64,000 nucleotides of DNA from Hyaloscypha bicolor E (Eukaryota > Ascomycota > Leotiomycetes > Helotiales > Hyaloscyphaceae). The notes under the pieces are model-generated. The model was not told the DNA's origin, ran no database searches, and saw nothing but the letters and a program-made list of their open reading frames with translations. The DNA lies in contig NW_020194521.1 of NCBI RefSeq assembly GCF_002865645.1, forward strand, positions 310,001-374,000, written 5' to 3'. Shown here piece by piece: positions 11,835-23,995 of the stretch. The translations under genes were made by a program, and so were the position numbers. Within the stretch, counting starts at the first letter, position 1. Every line of letters starts with the position of its first letter.

Positions 11835-13792
11835 ATGCCGAATCTAGACTCGATAAAGCGCGCTGCGCGAAAAGAAGCATGGTACTCCGACTCCTGGAAC
11901 CCGTTCCGCAAGAACATAGGACAGCGCCGGGCGACATGGACGACGCCGCCGACACGCGAAAAGGATATTGAGCAATGTGAGAGAGACGGCATCGTGGAGG
12001 GAGATGAATGCGGCTCGCCACTATCAGGCGTCCAAACAGAACCAGCATTCCCCTCTTCAAGATTCGGCAGTGGTAGTGACAATGGCGCACGGAGAGCATC
12101 GAAGGAAAACGAGCAATCTATGTCGGGAGCGGGCCAAAATGGAAAGCCATCCAGGGAAGCAGAGAGCGAGGAAACAGCGGTGGAGAGACAATCAACAATT
12201 CAGTCAAACACAGACACGAAGCCGAGGAACCGATTCAATCTCTTCCACAAACAGAATCCGGAGCCAGAGGACGACGACAAGCCGAAGAAGAGGCCCTGGT
12301 ACAAGGGCAAGGACCTCAAGCACAAGCCGTATACCCTCAGAAACCAGTTGCAGGCCACTATCTTCAACTCGTGGATCAATATCCTGTTACTTGCTGCGCC
12401 GGTGGGTATTGCGCTCAACTATGCCGGTATTGATGGCAAGGTTGTCTTCGTCGTCAACTTTATTGCCATTATCCCGTTGGCTGGAATGCTGAGCTTTGCT
12501 ACTGAAGAGATTGCTCTCCACGTTGGTGAAAGTTTGGGTGGTCTTTTGAATGCTTCTTTTGGGTATGCCACCCCTTTCTCCAGTTTTAACTCTACTAATT
12601 TCCTCCAGTAACGCCGTTGAACTGATTGTTGCTATCATTGCCCTCACCAAAGACGAAGTCATCGTTGTCCAGACGTCCCTAATTGGCAGTATTCTCTCCA
12701 ATTTGCTTCTCGTTATGGGAATGTGCTTCTTCTTCGGTGGACTTAGACGCACAGAGCAATTCTTCAACGTAACAGTTGCCCAGACTGCAGCCAGCTTACT
12801 CGCCCTAGCTGTCGGCAGCGTGATCATCCCAACATGTTTCGATAAATTCAGCACTACGCCACAGACCTCCATTGCTGGTTTGTCTCGCGGAACAGCCGTC
12901 ATTCTCTTGGTGGTTTACATTGGCTATCTCTATTTCCAGTTGAAGACTCATTCCGACATGTTCAACGAAGAAAGCAAAAAAGTCGCCAAGAAGCCCCGCA
13001 AGAACTCCCTCGCTCCTGGCGCCATATCTAAATCCCTCGTCCAAGCCGGCGGTCTTGGTGCTGGAGCTGGACGACCCAATCTTCCAGAACGACCACCAAA
13101 TGATGAGCTGGTTAGGACCACGGCACATGAAGACGACGACGAGGAGCTCGAGGAACCACAGCTTCACATTGCTGTTGCATGGGCCACTCTCGCTGGGGCA
13201 ACTGCAATCATCGGTCTCTGCGCTGAGTTCATGGTCGACGGAATCTCCTCCATCACGGCCTCAGGTGCCATCTCCGTTGAATTCGTAGGCTTGATCCTCC
13301 TCCCGATCGTCGGAAACGCTGCCGAGCACGCAACAGCTGTAACGGTAGCGGTTAAAGACAAGATGGACCTGGCCATCGGCGTAGCTGTCGGCTCTTCCAT
13401 GCAAGTCTCGCTCTTCTTGATTCCACTGCTGGTTGTCATTGGCTGGATCATGGGCAAAGAGGATATGACGATGAGCTTCGATGGGTTCCAGGTCGCTGTG
13501 CTCTTTGTCTCCATTCTTCTAGTCAACTACTTGATTGGTGACGGAAAGAGTAAGAAAACATATCTCTCTGTCCCTCCAAGATATACGGTGCTAATTCGTT
13601 CTAGGTCATTGGCTCGAGGGGATGCTTCTGCAGTGCCTCTATTTGTGAGTTTGTCGATGTTTTTAGGACTGGACTAACGAGAGTAGAATTATTGCAGTGT
13701 GTGCGTGGTATTATCCCACGAAGGAGTGCTCAGCTACCCTAACAACAAACTGTATTCAAACCTCGGGGAACAATGGAACGGCTGCTGTGTAG
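11835..13792 (+). CDS. Vacuolar Ca2+/H+ exchanger (CAX/VCX1 family)
   Basis: This is an antiporter that loads Ca2+ into the vacuole in exchange for protons. Four exons are inferred: 11835-12562, 12609-13549, 13605-13644 and 13687-13792. They sum to 604 aa in frame. The first 170 residues form a hydrophilic, presumably cytosolic and autoregulatory tail. Eleven or so hydrophobic segments follow. Both alpha repeats that form the cation path are intact: GNAVELIVAIIALTKDE, spanning the first splice junction, and GNAAEHATAVTVAVKD, with a conserved GSSMQVSLFLIP after the second. An acidic loop (EDDDEELEE) separates the two halves, as in the family. The last two small exons restore the typical SHWLEG..LQCLYLIIAV ending, which supports the splice model. 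ATG 11835 opens the only suitable frame. Confidence 0.93.
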
Positions 13793-14710
13793 GCATACTA
13801 GCCCTTCATCACCGGGCTTCCGATCTACGGATCACGGCATGCCAGGACGAGAATAGGGGTGGTTGGATTACAACGGCCCTACACAAGCACCTCAATATCG
13901 GATCAAGTACCGAAAACTCAAATTTGCCAAAAGCCCGATTCTTCTCCTGGAAACAAAAGCCACCTTCTCAGCACACCTGCACGGCGTTTCAAAGGCGCCC
14001 TTCAAGGCCCAATGAAGCCTCTACAATGTTTTCCCCACAAAACGTTTCAGGATACCCATCTCGATATCATCTCCTTTGTACTATACCATACCAAACTTCC
14101 CCTCCTCACGGAAACAGGCAATTTCCTCACTGTACATAAAAATTTCTAATCTCTGATTTCGGCGGTGTGTTTGAATATTTGACCTATGGCGTTAAGGCTG
14201 GGGATTTTCTAAATCTGCTTCAGCTGGCGAGGCCTGCTTGGTATGTTCTTTCTGATGGATGCCACGCTAGGCGATGGATTTGAAGGCATGCAAATTGAGG
14301 AAGGAGGCGAAAAGCACTTCAGAAAGAACCAGAAAAATGAAACATGTAGTAATCCCTTGAAGCCAGCCAGTTGGTGTTCCGTGAGTGGCTGTGTGCAACC
14401 TAACATCAGTTTTGACTTAGGCTGAGGAGGTTTGCGGTTCTGAAAAGAGGGGTGCCGGTGTTGATTGCTTGAGACTTGATCGATGCTTTGATTGAAAGGG
14501 AGAGAGGCGGATGTTCCGGCTCGAAATTCGGGCCTCGAACTTGTTCAACGTTTGGCCGGTGTCGAGAGTTGAATTTGCGATTCTATCACTTCGGCAGGTA
14601 CATTCAGATCATCCTCCTTCCCTTGCTCGGCTAGAGCCCAACCAATTTAACGTCAACACTAAACACCACAGCAACACCACTTCTGCCTCGCTCTTTCTTC
14701 AAGCACTTAC

Positions 14711-14910
14711 CTCCAGCACTGACCTCCAGCACTGACCTTCAGCACTTCAACATACCCAGCACTTCAACACCTCCAGCACTTTAACACCTCCAGCACTTCA
14801 ACACATCCAGCACTTTAACACATCCAGTACTTCAACACATCCAGCACTTCAACACACCCAGCACTTCAATACCTCCAGCACTTTAACACATCCAGCACTT
14901 CAATCTCTCC
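14711..14910. repeat. 17-bp minisatellite, unit like CTCCAGCACTTTAACAC
   Basis: At least eight 17-bp copies in tandem (about 14754-14905) differ mainly at two positions (C/T in ACTT[C/T]AACAC and the first base or two). They are preceded by shorter 13-bp CTCCAGCACTGAC units. The array is non-coding in all frames of interest and lies about 1.2 kb upstream of the SNF2-type pseudogene. Confidence 0.85.
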
Positions 14911-15066
14911 ACCTCGTCCACATTCTCCTTCCGAATTGCCCTACCCTTCCTTATACATTTACCGCACAACCCTCTTCACTTCAACTTCACCTCGTCCACG
15001 TTCTCATTCCGAATTGCCTTACCCTTCCTTACACATCTACCGCACAACCCTCTTCACTTCAACTCC
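14911..15066. repeat. Two-copy 78-bp direct tandem duplication
   Basis: The block starting ACCTCGTCCAC at 14911 is repeated with a few substitutions at 14989, giving a period of 78 bp. It directly follows the 17-bp minisatellite, so both may have arisen by slippage in the same unstable segment. Confidence 0.8.
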
Positions 15067-16089
15067 ACATCGTACGAACTGCTCATCTTCCCACCGATTC
15101 AATCGCAAGTCTCAAGCCACCTTTCAAAACCACCCTTCGTGTCGAGTTCAGCTTCTTAGAGAACTCTCAAGCCTCCCGAGAAACCCGATTTCTATTCTAC
15201 CAAAGCAAGTGGGAATAATCACTTTGCCTTGAGCTCGAACTTTTACTGACAATGTGCCTAGCAATTGCGAATATTAACAGCTTCACAACACCTTGAATCT
15301 CCGACATCAGATGGTTAGAATCCTTTCTTCGCCTCCCTCCCGTCTGATGCTCCTGCTGCATATCCTCAGCAGCAGCAGCGACTTTCACAAGCACAAGTCG
15401 CAGCTCAGCTTTAGGCGGGTATGTTATCCGTCCCATCTTTGCTTTTTAAATCACTACACCTTTTTCTTATCTGTTTTCCACTGAAGGTGTCTTCTATTTT
15501 CGGTCGGCGAGAACAACTTCATCTTCAGCTTTCGGGCTGCGAATTAATAAGGGACGACATCATCAAGTGATCCGTCCAATATTTAAGGACCTCCTTCCTC
15601 CCACCCACACCTCTTCATCCCTTCAACACCAACACCCAAATTTCTACCTTCCCGCACAACACAACTCCCATTGCACTTCTATTGTTCCACATACCTTGTG
15701 AACAATCGTCTAATCATTGACTTGGTTCCGAAAGGCTTGCGGACATTAACATCACCTCTTCCACTTACCTTCCACTCCTCTTCAATTCCTCTTCGTCCTC
15801 AACATTCTCCCTTCCTCTACTTCATGATACTCCACCCCATCTTAATCTTTCATTCACATCAAAGCACTTTTGATTGTTCCTTCAACCTTGCGAAAATTCT
15901 TTCACATTCAATTGTCCACATTTGAATGTCCAACATCTGACTCGGACATTCAGCTCAGGACACAATTACATTGACATCAACAAACCGTCGGATCTCGATG
16001 CGTCGGATCTTCTTTGACATCACTTCCGATCTTCGAACTTGCCGTCCCATCTTCTTCATTGTAGCGCCTGATCACCTCTCATCCTCACC

Positions 16090-19000
16090 ATGCCGCCAGA
16101 ATTCGACCCCCTCACTATTGACGGAGATAATGAAAACGACTTTACGATTATTACCGCTGACCGCGCATCTCCCGAGGCACAAGCCAAATGGAGTCAATTC
16201 CAACCAAGATCTCATAATAATGGTAACTACGTCAAGCTAGAGCCTATAGACGTTGATCAGGCTCCAGCTATACTCAAGAAGCTAGCCAAGCAGCCTACGG
16301 ACTTTAAAAAAATCATGGACGCCCAGCGGGTACTATGGAAGGACATACAAAATAATAATACCTCTAACCGCAGTACTAGCATCTTTGGCTCCCGTTCTCG
16401 CACTCCCAATCCATTTCAGAATGAAGCCGAGTCTTCTGCCTCTGCCTCGGCCTCTGCCTCGCGCGGTTTCGTCCTCGAATCTCCGAGACAGGCTAATTAT
16501 CAACGCGATGATCCACAAGAAGTCGATGCTGCAATGAGAGATACAGATGAAGACCATTCTTGGATGTACGATGATTTTGCAAGCGATGATGAGTATGAGA
16601 CGCTCAAGAGTCTTTATACTTCTCTTTCCAGGAAGGAGAAAGCAAGCAAAATTACGCCGAATGAACGCATGGAACTCTTCAAGTTAGAGAAGACTCTTCA
16701 AATGAAAACGCGATTAAGGGCTGCTGCCATGCAACGAGACGCTGTTGAGGAAGCCGAGGAAGATAGTCTCTTCGTTCAGGAGTCCAGGGAGGATATTGTG
16801 AACAGGCATCGGAGAAACAGACCTCGTTGCAATAGCGATGTATTAGAGGACGATGAAATGGCTAAGAACTTCGGCGATGGCGATGGCGATGGCGATGGAG
16901 ATAGCAGCGAGGACAATACTATGATGAAGATGCTACAGCAAGAGCTCAATGGCGATGGCCTCGATGGCCCCGGTGAGCCAGAACTCACTAAGTCCGGCAA
17001 GCCACGTAAGAAACGTGCCAAGAACGCAAGAGAGTATACCGAAGAGTCTCGTCGTCGTCAAAAGGAGCGTAGCAAGACCCAAAGGAAGAAAGGCCGTAAC
17101 AGTGGTTTCACTTCTTGCAGCAAGCCTGCAATTGCCAAAGGTAAAGGAAAGGAAAAAGCTTCTGTATCCAAGAAGGGCAAGAAAGGCACAGTTAAGAATG
17201 GCGAATCGCTCCTCCGCTCTGGCAACTTTAGCCACCATTCCGGAATCGATAATATCGGTCAAATGATGCTGGAGGACCTTATGACTAATGACCCGATTTC
17301 CGATCGTTTACAGAACCCTATATTCAATATTGAGCCCGAAGCTCCGATGCTTACCAGAACCAAGGAAAGTCAGTTCCAGATACTATTTGCGAATGTTCCG
17401 ACTGGTGATGGTAGTAAGGCGAATGCGAAGAGTATTAAGAATGATAAGAAGGCGTTAAAGGAGGCGAGTCGCAGTTTTGGGTATGCACAGGTTAAGGCAC
17501 AGGATGGCAAGTGGATAATTAAAGGGATAACAAGTGCCCTTTATTATTATTAATTACTTGGTGCGCAGTAGATGGTACAGAGGGAGTTGAGCTCTCAACC
17601 ACCGCATGGGGACTTTTGGCTGATAGTATGGGGTAAGTCCGTTTTCCTTTGTCCTTTCTATTAAATTTGGGCCTGATTTAAATAGTCTCGGCAAAACCGT
17701 TCAGACATTAGCTTGCATGGTGGGAAACCCCCCAGGACCCGAGGACATTAAGCGCAAAGTCAAGGCAACCCTTATAGTAGTTCCTGCTACTGTAATTGAC
17801 CAATGGCTTGACGAAATTCGGATCCACGCTAAGCATAATACTTTCCCGAAAATCATGCGATACAAATCCTCTGCTCATATTCCTATAGAAGTGCTCGAAG
17901 ACCTTGATATTGTTATTACTTCTTACTCTGAAGTAATGAAGCAGTTCCCATTTCCGGATAAGGAAAGCAGAGAAAAAATTGCTGTTATTGGGTATAAGGA
18001 TTGGCGGAAGAGTGCAATGCATAAGTTAGGCGATTTGCATCTGGTTAATTGGTACCGGGTTATACTTGATGAAGCGCAAGCTATTAAGAATAATTCGGCC
18101 AGAACCTCCCTGGCTTGCCAGAACCTCAAGAGCGTTTATCGGTGGTGCTTAACTGGTACGCCATTACTGAATCGGCTTGAAGAGTAAGCCTCTCTTCCCT
18201 TTCCCCTTTCCCCCTCCCTCTTTCGCTTAACCCTGGTTCGACTTTGGATAACTGGTTGTACTAATTAGTAAAGGCTATTCCCCTACCTCCGCTTCCTCAA
18301 GGCAAACTATAGCATGGACTGGCAAACTTTCCAGAAGTACTTCTGTGATCCTAATGCGGCTGATTCATACAACCGTATTAGCACCTTGCTCTCCTATACC
18401 ATGATGCGTCGTACGATGAAAACCACTATTCTCAACCGTCCGATTATTACGCTCCCTCCTCCACATCCGGAGATCCAGTATATCCAGTTCTCGCCTGAAG
18501 AGCAACTGATTTACCGAATCGTGAGTTTAAATGTTCCCTTTAGATTCAAACAGGACATTGGACTTTGACCTAATAATAAACGCAGACCGAAAACCGCTTT
18601 CGCGCCAACCTAAATGCATTCTTTAGGCACGGCGAGGCCCGTCGTAATTACTCCATCTTTATGGTTCAGCTCCTGCGCCTCCGCCAATGCACTTCCCACC
18701 CCTTTATGCTTGAACGAACTATTAAAGAATCGTGGACCCTCGAAGATGTCGCCGAGCTAAAATCTCGCCTCTCTCGCCTCAGACGTGATTCCAATTCCAA
18801 TTCCAATCCCAATCGCCCGTTCTACGAGCAATGCAAGGTCTGGGTTGAGGACGCTGAGCTTAGGAGAAAGGCTGCGGAGAGGGGTAAGGAAGACAATATT
18901 GGTGAGATGGGTATTAGTGAGGATTTTGAGGAATTGCCGTTTGGACAAGGGGATTTTGGGTATCAGTTTAGTATGCAGGGGGCGCTAAAAACGCTCAGTG

Positions 19001-20213
19001 AGAAGGAGCTTTTTAAGAGGGTTACTTGCAGCATGTGTGCGGATATGCCGGTAGAGGCTATGAAAACGGATGTGAGTATTTTCTCTTGCTCCCCTACTTT
19101 TCATAGCAACTAACTCTTGGATAGTGCGGACACATCTTCTGCAAAGACTGTATTGAGTCCTATATCCACACCGCCGCCTCCGGTATTGCCGATGACTACC
19201 TCTCCTGCCCGTCCTGCGATCGCCTCTTCGATAATATTACACCTGTCCACCCTCCATCCGAAAACCAAGACCCCTCCAATTCCTCTAGCTCGCATACCGG
19301 TACTCCTAGCAAGTCTAGGAAGTATAGGGAGACGCATAAGGGTACGAAGGGAAAGGATGCTAGTGGGTTTGAGCCGCATACGTATCATTCTGAGTGGCTA
19401 GAGATGAGTGATAATTTCCCGGAGGACTTCCCATTAACGGCAAGTGCGAAGACGACTGTGCTTAAGGCGTTGCTTTTGAGGGGATTTACTGAGGCTCCCT
19501 TTGACAAGGTAATCTTACATTTCATCCCTTCTAGCTATTCTTTCCACACTTGTTAATAAGAGGACCAGGTTGTTATCTACGTCCAATTCCGACAGCTCGC
19601 CAGAATCGTAGGCCGCATTTGCCACTCCGAAAACTGGCCCTTCCTTTATCTCACTGGCGATCGAGTCCTAGAAGACCGTACTAAGGTTATACATCGTTTT
19701 AGAGACGATAAGAACATCAAGATCTTGATTGCTGGACTCAAATGTGGTGGTCTTGGGTATGTCTCCTTTCTCTCTCGCTAATGCCCTGACTTCTCGGTAC
19801 TAATAGTTAATAGTCTTAACTTCCCCTGGGCTAACCGCTGTATCTCCCTTGACCTCTGGTGGAACCACGCCGTTGAACAGCAGGCATTCGGCCGTATCTT
19901 CCGTATCGGCCAGAATAAACACACTTATATGACACGCATCGTGGTCAAGAATTCCGTCGACATGCGTCTTTTGACCATGCAACTCCACAAGTTGACTAAC
20001 CTTGAAAAGGCTATCAAGGAAGACGACGACGAAGAAGGCGAGGGCTGTAGGAGGGGAGGAAAGGTACTAGGGCTAAGAGAGCTAGCGAATCTGTTTGGCT
20101 TCTTAAGGGAGGATGGCGATGGAGCTATTTTGAGCGTGGAGGCGGACTACGATGATGTCTCTCATGACGGGAATCGCTCCTTACCCGTTGAGGATACTTC
20201 TTTCCTCACCTAA
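16090..20213 (+). pseudogene. SNF2-family helicase with RING finger (Rad5/Rad16/Uls1-like), disrupted
   Basis: This gene would encode a chromatin/DNA-repair ATPase with an embedded RING E3 ligase. An acidic and basic N-terminal region of about 480 residues starts at ATG 16090. The Walker A box DSMGLGKT spans an intron (17633-17685); DEAQ is near 18070 and TGTPLLNRLEE near 18160. The C3HC4 RING (CSMC...CGHIFCKDC...CPSCD) lies at about 19027-19220, between the two helicase halves as in Rad5-like proteins. The helicase C half ends in an AVEQQAFGRIFRIGQ box. Other introns: 18184-18273, 18521-18585, 19072-19124, 19509-19568, 19757-19813. Three lesions lie within 60 bp just before Walker A: TAA at 17551-17553 where Gln is expected, TAG at 17569-17571 where Trp is expected, and loss of one G in the run at 17608-17611. 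All other exons are open, so inactivation looks recent. A hidden intron or assembly error is the alternative. Confidence 0.85.
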
Positions 20214-20755
20214 GTTGGCATTGTTCGAGGACGGGGTGGTTGATTGGGGAGAGGATATCAGGGAAGGGGAGGGCTCATTATTCGAGGGAGAGTGGAGGGA
20301 GGTGCATATCTCTCATTGTCCAGGCGACCGGGGACATTGATCGATGTATTATAGTTTAGCAAATCGGGCCAAAATAAAAGCGTTGGTTTTTAAAATTCGA
20401 TAATATTGAATTTTGGGACGATTATTCGTGATTTAGGCGAGATGTTGAGAAGTTAATATTTTGAAAGTGGGGGAAGATTAGATAATTATTCTAGGGAGAT
20501 GTGGTGTATTAAGCGGAGTGCAATGGATATTTGACGAGATGGGGCTAGGACATTGAGGTTTGGGAGGCTTGATTACTCGTGCTTATCTGGGACAATAATA
20601 GAGGTTCTGGTGGTTGTATAATTTAAGACTTCTGGGACATTCTAATTGTCGACAGAAGGACTTGGATTTTGTCGAGATTTGAATATACCACGACAGGTGA
20701 GAACATTGAGCTTCGTATAAAGGCATTGCATTCTACGGCACTATTGGTACACCCT
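20214..20755. other. Intergenic space between convergent genes
   Basis: About 540 bp between the 3' end of the SNF2-type pseudogene and the 3' end of ESF1. It is AT-rich with no ORF worth reporting and presumably holds the two 3' UTRs. Confidence 0.6.
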
Positions 20756-22873
20756 CTACCTCTTAGCCTTCTTCTTAACCATCTCCACCAGTCCACTCAA
20801 CTCCTCTCCCTCCCCCTCCTTATCAACTTTGCGCTTCTTACTCTTCTTTTTCTCGACAAGTTCAACCTCATTATCCCCTTCCACACCCCGCTTCCTCCTC
20901 CCCTCCTCAAGCAACCTCTTCATCCCTTCCGTCCCCTTAAACTTGGGATTACTCGGATCAATCGCAAACTCATGGCTCTCGTATAAATTCTTAAATCGCT
21001 CATCCCCAACATCGATCTCAAAGCCTTCCTGCAAACCCCCTCTCTTGCCTCCCTCCACAATATCCTTCTTCTTCCCCTTCTTTCTCCTAGCTTTTTCAGC
21101 GCGGGCAATTTCATTAATGTCGAAATGCTCCAGGTGAGAAGGCGTTTCGGTGCTGTTGTCGACCATGAGGAGTTCGAGTTCTGCGCGTTGCGAGGCGCGG
21201 GCTGCTGCTTCTTTGGCTTTGGCTTCCCTCTTCTTCAGTCTTTCTTCTTTTCGAAGCGATTTCGAAGCTTTCTCCTTGATAACCTCGTCCGTGGCGAAGA
21301 ATGGGTCATCGAAGCCCAAATCTTCCTTTTCATTCTCTGCAGGATCTGCTTCGTCGGCTTCAGCAGAGGGATCGCGACCTTCGCGCTTGGCTTTTGCCTT
21401 TTCTTTTCTTCGTGCCTTGCGCTCTTTTTCTTTCCGGATATATGCTTCGGCAGTTGTTTCTTCCTTGAAGGGCTCGTTCTCAAACACACTTCCTTTACCT
21501 TTGTCGTTTGAGGAGAGGCCAGCGGCGAATGTAATTTCCATATCTCCTATCGGTCCCTTGGTCTTCTTCGAAGGCTTGACAGGTTCATCGGAGAGGCCGA
21601 GAGCTGCACGCATCTTCTGCCTAGCCAACTCTTTCTTGCTCAATTGTGGAGTTTCCTCTTCCACTGCTTCCGGTTCCTCGTCGTCTTCAGAATCGCTGCC
21701 AAGGTATGCACGGAGGTCGTTCTCCCCGATTTCTGCTCGTGAACCGCTGAATGCACGCTTGATGGCGTCTTTCCGTGTAGCTTCCTCGGGGTCCATGTCC
21801 CATGTCAGCTTGACCTTTGAGTGTTGTAGGGCATCGGTGACAAATTCCGTGGGTTTGTAGCCTGCGGGGACGGCATCGCATTCGTCTCTCGGCTTGTCGT
21901 CGAATTCTGTGCCGTCTGGGATGAAGCGTAGATCGAAGAAGTTGGCTGACGAGAGGTATTCGGTGCCATCTGTTGACTCGTAGATATTTTGTGCTGTTTG
22001 CTCGTCGGAACAGACTACGACTGCGTAGTAATATCGTAATCGCTCAAGTTGGTATTGCCGTAATGCTGCGCTGTCGAAATCTTCGCCTCCATCCTCCTTC
22101 TGCAAGTCCTTCTTGATTTTCTCATCCAACTCTTCATCGTCCTCGCTATCGTCTTCCGAATCTGGCTCTGGAAATTCTTCTTCTTGCTTGCGTGCGAATA
22201 TATCTTTTGGTGGCCCCTCCAGTTCCTCACGCTCCATTCTCTCTTTGCCAAATTCACTAGGGTATATCGAGATCTTGTGTATCTTCCCTCCAGGCCGAAC
22301 GAAGCTCGAGAAGACAGCCATAAGATCTGTCGATTTGATGTTATCCCAATCCAGGTTGACGACCGCAAATCTCGACGAAATATCGCCCATCTCCACGCCC
22401 GCTTGTTCAACCTGCATATCCGGAAATTCTACCTCTTCAGCTTCCTCAAGCTCGACGCCTCCATCTTCGTCCCCTTCCTCGTCTTCATCTTCCGAGGAGG
22501 AGAACCCTCCACCACGTGCGGGATCATATCCCTCCGCACGCGCCAATTCCTTCTCCACAACCTCATCATCCTCCACCTCGACATCTCCATCCTGCTCCTC
22601 CTTTCCCTCCTCATCCGGCACATATAACCTCTCCAACGCCTTCTTCTTCCCACCACTGCTTAGTTTACGTCCATACCGGTCAACTTTCGCAGAATTGGAG
22701 AAATCTTCATCCTTCAGCATGCGCGAGAACCGCTTGTCAATTTTTGTCCGGGTGTGCTTTTTCGAGGGGAGGCGGAAGCGGGGATCGGTTGTGAAGTTCG
22801 TGAATCGAGGGTCGGTGATCTCCTCAGAGGCTGCAGCAGCAGCAGCGCCTTTGGGCGTCTTTTGTTTAGGCAT
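20756..22873 (-). CDS. ESF1: ESF1-like nucleolar pre-rRNA processing protein
   Basis: This is an essential small-subunit processome factor acting in 18S rRNA maturation in the nucleolus. It is a single exon of 705 aa. The N-terminus has the family signature TDPRF...TDPRFRLPSKK followed by DKRFSRM. Long acidic tracts (EDEDEEGDEDGG and EDDSEDDEELDE) alternate with Lys/Arg-rich coiled segments. The C-terminal NUC153-type motif (DERFKNLYESHEFAIDPSNP) is present near residue 640, and the protein ends in a KKKSKKRK-type nucleolar signal. I chose ATG 22873 (MPKQKTPKG). The frame stays open for 23 more codons to an upstream ATG at 22942, but those residues look like 5' leader. Plus-strand ORFs across this gene are antisense shadows of its low-complexity codons. 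Confidence 0.92.
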   Translation of the reverse strand: MPKQKTPKGAAAAAASEEITDPRFTNFTTDPRFRLPSKKHTRTKIDKRFSRMLKDEDFSNSAKVDRYGRKLSSGGKKKALERLYVPDEEGKEEQDGDVEVEDDEVVEKELARAEGYDPARGGGFSSSEDEDEEGDEDGGVELEEAEEVEFPDMQVEQAGVEMGDISSRFAVVNLDWDNIKSTDLMAVFSSFVRPGGKIHKISIYPSEFGKERMEREELEGPPKDIFARKQEEEFPEPDSEDDSEDDEELDEKIKKDLQKEDGGEDFDSAALRQYQLERLRYYYAVVVCSDEQTAQNIYESTDGTEYLSSANFFDLRFIPDGTEFDDKPRDECDAVPAGYKPTEFVTDALQHSKVKLTWDMDPEEATRKDAIKRAFSGSRAEIGENDLRAYLGSDSEDDEEPEAVEEETPQLSKKELARQKMRAALGLSDEPVKPSKKTKGPIGDMEITFAAGLSSNDKGKGSVFENEPFKEETTAEAYIRKEKERKARRKEKAKAKREGRDPSAEADEADPAENEKEDLGFDDPFFATDEVIKEKASKSLRKEERLKKREAKAKEAAARASQRAELELLMVDNSTETPSHLEHFDINEIARAEKARRKKGKKKDIVEGGKRGGLQEGFEIDVGDERFKNLYESHEFAIDPSNPKFKGTEGMKRLLEEGRRKRGVEGDNEVELVEKKKSKKRKVDKEGEGEELSGLVEMVKKKAKR

Positions 22874-23995
22874 TGTGAGTTGTATTGATGTTTGGGTTGG
22901 AGGGTTGAGATTGAAATTTTGGGCTACTTTTCGTTTTGCCAAGGCGGTGAAGCTGGTGAAGGGCTGACGCGAGATTAGTCAGCGTTCGCTTGCAGACCCC
23001 GCCCCCTTTTTCGACTGAGGGCGACTTTCAACTCTACCACGAGCAAAAGTCGTGTCCACAGTGACGCTCCAAGGTCTTTGTCAAATAAACGTCCCCCTTG
23101 GTCATCACTCAGATCAGTGTTCAGCGTTAGATTTCAGAAGCGTCATCGCCAGTCCGTCGTTCTCACAGAGCCGAGTTCATTCCTCATCTCATATCAACAG
23201 CTCAAGCATTAAGATTAAGTGATACATCTCAGGCCGTTTGATCTCTCTTCTTACTAGGAAACTTATACAGACGTCGCGCTGACACTTATATTCCCTCATC
23301 TCCTGTCCTCCCGTTCACCACCTGGACTCATAGTATGGTCCCCCATAGTGCGGTGGCCTCTCCTGTACATTCTCAACAGATTACGTCGATCGCGCTCCGG
23401 TGACCCAAATGCACTTCCTTGAACGCATTCTGCCCACTGACAGTCCACCACGAATCAATCCTTGCTCTACTAATACGGTCTAGATAATCCCTACTAGCGG
23501 AGCTAGCACCCCAGAGTGCGTCCCACATCCCTCCTGTTAGCCGATTCAAAGGGTTATTGTTGTATCTCCTCATATGGCCAGCGGCGGTATAATCTGGCCT
23601 TCTGATAGATATAATTGGAGATGGGCAAAAGTCAGATTGGAACAAGTAGACGGACTTATAGACTGTTCGTAATTCCAAATTATCCTTGTCAAGCCGAAGC
23701 TTTGAATAATGTTTCTCGAAATACTTTTTGCTCCAAAATAAACAGGGTGATTGCACAAGAAACATTGAGTCCATTCAATGGTTTCAACCTGAATGTGTGG
23801 CTTTGAATAATCCAAAGGCTTGAATCATCATGCGGAAACCAACCGAAGACGCCACTTGCTAAGTATTTATATCGCCCCTTCAGTCCTCAACCTATTTATC
23901 CCCTCTCACTTAAACAAACAAAAAGAACTAAAGGCAACAAGCTGACCCAGGACTCTACTTCCAGTTACCGATATCCACAATCCCAACCTTACAAA
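22874..23995. other. Divergent upstream region with a weak minus-strand ORF
   Basis: This region contains the promoter of ESF1 and that of the small gene at 23996. A 133-codon minus ORF (23373-23774) has partly protein-like sequence (RYNNNPLNRLTGGMWDALWG) but no domain and no supporting splice pattern. I treat it as unproven. Confidence 0.4.

Larger units (their letters stand above)
13793..16089. other. Intergenic region with minisatellites
   Basis: No convincing gene. ORFs at 13699-14149, 14511-14735 and 15671-16240 lack domains and overlap repeats or the leader of the next gene. The region carries a 17-bp minisatellite (14711-14910), a 78-bp tandem duplication (14911-15066) and a long pyrimidine-rich stretch (about 15590-15960). 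The latter is typical of a fungal promoter and leads up to the ATG at 16090. Confidence 0.6.

Noticed and set aside
17536..17568. Short intron that would remove the first stop of the SNF2-type gene
   Set aside because: A GTGCCC...GCGCAG intron would delete a conserved stretch and would still leave the TAG at 17569 and the frameshift.
21150..21860. 236-codon plus ORF
   Set aside because: Antisense shadow of the Lys/Glu-rich middle of ESF1.
22113..22967. 284-codon plus ORF, Ser-rich
   Set aside because: It is antisense to the acidic Glu/Asp tracts of ESF1, which read as Ser/Leu runs on the other strand.
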